Assembly (NCBI GenBank): GCA_027489135.1
Contig: JAIYAI010000220.1
Span: 1-7,684 of the forward strand
Origin: Acetobacteraceae bacterium
GTDB lineage: Bacteria > Pseudomonadota > Alphaproteobacteria > Acetobacterales > Acetobacteraceae
Direction of reading: 5' to 3'
DNA length: 7,684 nucleotides
The position numbers and the translations under genes are program-made. Under the pieces are notes generated by a model. That model searched no databases and was not told the DNA's origin. It saw only the letters and a program-made list of their open reading frames with translations. Numbering within the stretch: position 1 is the first letter of the stretch; each line of letters opens with the position of its first letter. This document shows positions 6,100-7,684 of this stretch, one piece after another.

Positions 6100-7260
6100 T
6101 CAGTTCGATCTCGCACCGGAAAGCGCGGCCAGCAGCCCCGCCGGCGCCGGGGCCCGGCCCGCTGCCCATGGGCCGAGACCCGCTGTCAGGTTGGGATCGC
6201 CCGCGGCCTGCGCCAGGGCCAGGCCCAGCAGCGCGCCGAATTTGAAGCCGTGGCCGGAGAAGCCGGACATCACCAGGGCGCGGGCGCCCAGCGGCTCCAG
6301 GATGAAGCGTTCCTCGGGCTCCACGTCGTAGTAGCAGGCGCGGGCGCCCAGTACGCGGTAGTGACCGAAATCCTTGAGGCGCGTCGCGGCCAGGGTCAGG
6401 ATCCCGTCGCGCTCGGCGGGGCTCGCCTCCCGCGGGTCGGTCTCCGGGTCGCCGTCGCAGGTGAAGCGGTGGTCGCCGATCTTCAGCGGCGTGCCGGCCA
6501 CCGGGGGCACGCCGTAGAAGCCCACCCCCGTGGTTCCCCGGTCGAGCAGCATCGGCGCGCTGGCCCAGGCCTGCCGCAGCCGCTCGGGCGGCTCGAGATA
6601 GACGATGATCTGCCGCGACGCCGCGACGCGCCCGCCGAGGCCGGGCAGCAGCCGCGGCGCCCAGGGACCGGCGGCGAGGACCAGCAGGTCGCCCTCCGCC
6701 GTGTCGCCGTCGTCGAGCGTCAGGCGCCCGCGCTCTGGGTCCACCTCCGTCACCCGGGCCTGGCGGAATGCGACGCCGAGCGCGGCGCAGCGACGGGCGA
6801 GGGCAGCGACGATGCGCTCGGCCAGCAGCACCCCGCCGCGCGGCATGTGCATGCCCTCGGCGACCGTCGCGGGGTCGAACATCGGGAAGCGGGCGGCGAC
6901 GGCGGCGGCGTCGATCGGTTCGGGCGGGCGGCCGATGCCGGTCAGGGTGGCGCGGCTCGCGGTCATCCAGCCCGTGCCGGTCGCCGATGCCAGGGCGAGC
7001 ACCCCGGTCTCGACGTAGTGCGTCGCCCCCGCCTCGGCCCAGAGCAGGTCCCAGGCGGCATAGGCGTCGTCGACCATGCGCATGTAGCCCTCCGCCGCGC
7101 CATAGGCGTGGCGGATCAGGCGATGATGGTCGCAGGAGGCGCCGCGCGGGTTCGGCACCACGTCCTGCTCGACGACGGTGACCGACCAGCCCCGGCGGCG
7201 AAGCCCCCAGGCGGCAGAGAGGCCCATGATTCCGGCCCCGAGGACGAGCGCGTGCGGCAT
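6100..7260 (-). CDS. FAD-dependent amine oxidase of the monomeric sarcosine oxidase / N-methyltryptophan oxidase family
   Basis: A complete 386-residue DAO-fold flavoprotein, the usual length for monomeric sarcosine oxidase (about 390). GAGIMG (8-13) binds the FAD pyrophosphate. RLIRHAYG (47-54) matches the family's active-site arginine motif. K260 and H264 (KIGDH) match the lysine and histidine near the flavin. C309 in ACYYD occupies the place of the cysteine that carries covalent FAD, and GFSGHGFKFG (333-342) is the C-terminal FAD loop. It would oxidise a secondary amine or N-methyl amino acid to an imine or aldehyde product with hydrogen peroxide release, in the cytoplasm. GAAGG (7270-7266) lies 5 nt before the ATG. 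It follows the epimerase by 38 bp and could share its transcript. The exact amine (sarcosine, N-methyltryptophan, pipecolate or other) is not determined. Confidence 0.85.
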   Translation of the reverse strand: MPHALVLGAGIMGLSAAWGLRRRGWSVTVVEQDVVPNPRGASCDHHRLIRHAYGAAEGYMRMVDDAYAAWDLLWAEAGATHYVETGVLALASATGTGWMTASRATLTGIGRPPEPIDAAAVAARFPMFDPATVAEGMHMPRGGVLLAERIVAALARRCAALGVAFRQARVTEVDPERGRLTLDDGDTAEGDLLVLAAGPWAPRLLPGLGGRVAASRQIIVYLEPPERLRQAWASAPMLLDRGTTGVGFYGVPPVAGTPLKIGDHRFTCDGDPETDPREASPAERDGILTLAATRLKDFGHYRVLGARACYYDVEPEERFILEPLGARALVMSGFSGHGFKFGALLGLALAQAAGDPNLTAGLGPWAAGRAPAPAGLLAALSGARSN

Positions 7261-7298
7261 GCCCCCCTTCTGCCTCGGCCGGGCGGTCCGGGGAAGGG

Positions 7299-7684
7299 TC
7301 AGCCGGCGGCGAGGGTCAGGCTGCCGGCGATCGTCTCCCCCGGCGCCAGCAGCGCCATCGGCCCGAGTGGCTCCAGGACGGGCCGGTTCGGCGCGTCGGG
7401 CAGGTGGCTGACCGGCTCGACGCAGAGCACCGGGGCGCCCGGCGGCGCGAAGATCTGCAGGTTGGTGGCCCAGGCGCCGCGCGCCGCCAGCCGGAAGGTC
7501 GCGCCATCGGGGTGGCGGATCTCGGCGTCCCCGTCCCAGCCAGCGAAATGCGTGTCGAGGCCGAGATACGCGGCCTCGTCACCGTCGAGGCGATCGAAGG
7601 GCTCGGCCGTGACCGGCAATTGCCGTGCATCATGCCGGAAGCGCCAGCGCGCGGCGAAGCCGAGGCGCGTGCCGGGCGGCCGGG
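7299..7684 (-). CDS. Aldose 1-epimerase family protein, C-terminal part
   Basis: The reading frame is open from the right edge of the window to the TGA at 7301-7299, about 128 codons, so the N-terminus is missing. The fragment has LDTHFAGWDGDAEI in the mid region, then NLQIFAPPG, the motif CVEPVSHLPDAPN, and a final strand pair ending APGETIAGSLTLAAG. These are the C-terminal signatures of GalM-like mutarotases. The Glu of CVEP sits where the catalytic base is expected; the catalytic histidines lie in the missing part. The role would be interconversion of alpha and beta anomers of a sugar. There is no reason to assign galM strictly, since many family members act on other sugars. Confidence 0.85.
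   Translation of the reverse strand, partial: RPPGTRLGFAARWRFRHDARQLPVTAEPFDRLDGDEAAYLGLDTHFAGWDGDAEIRHPDGATFRLAARGAWATNLQIFAPPGAPVLCVEPVSHLPDAPNRPVLEPLGPMALLAPGETIAGSLTLAAG

Noticed and set aside
6273..6352. Direct repeat of about 15 bp (ggcgcgggcgcccag) within the amine oxidase gene
   Set aside because: Both copies encode LGARA in conserved parts of the protein; chance repetition of GC-rich codons explains it.

Overview
This is a GC-rich window (roughly 70% G+C by eye) in which every supportable gene lies on the minus strand, so transcription runs from high to low coordinates. The base composition, dense coding and a carotenoid cluster with two CrtN/CrtP-type oxidoreductases suggest an aerobic, pigmented alphaproteobacterium, perhaps an Acetobacteraceae (Roseomonas-like) or Methylobacterium-like organism. 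That assignment is inference: no rRNA or other taxonomic marker is present.

Layout in the direction of transcription. (1) 7684-7299: C-terminal part of an aldose 1-epimerase family protein, running off the right edge. (2) 7260-6100: a complete flavoprotein amine oxidase of the monomeric sarcosine oxidase / N-methyltryptophan oxidase type, 38 bp downstream of the epimerase. (3) 6099-6017: a short non-coding gap with a perfect 15-bp palindrome and an overlapping second inverted repeat just ahead of the next gene; this is the best candidate operator in the window. (4) 6016-4370: an acyl-CoA dehydrogenase of the large DmdC/FadE-like type. (5) 4369-4235: a 135-bp gap holding a nested inverted repeat that could fold as a long hairpin. 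(6) 4234 to 1: a tightly packed carotenoid operon: CrtN-type desaturase, CrtP-type desaturase/oxidase, PlsC-like acyltransferase, and the first 30 codons of a membrane-anchored protein that is probably a family 2 glycosyltransferase, running off the left edge.

The carotenoid genes read as one pathway. CrtN would desaturate a C30 backbone (squalene or diapophytoene). CrtP would oxidise terminal methyl groups. The glycosyltransferase and acyltransferase would then add a sugar and a fatty acyl group, giving an acylated glycosyl-carotenoid like staphyloxanthin or the C30 carotenoids of methylotrophs. No backbone synthase (CrtM or HpnCDE) and no aldehyde dehydrogenase lies in the window. The gene gaps here are 34 bp, 4 bp and an ATGA overlap, which suggests translational coupling. 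The acyl-CoA dehydrogenase, amine oxidase and epimerase look like ordinary catabolic genes with no evident link to the pigment.

No tRNA, rRNA, CRISPR array, insertion sequence or phage gene was seen. The main items worth a second look are the acyl-CoA dehydrogenase operator, the hairpin in the carotenoid leader, and the acyltransferase that appears to replace the unrelated staphylococcal CrtO.
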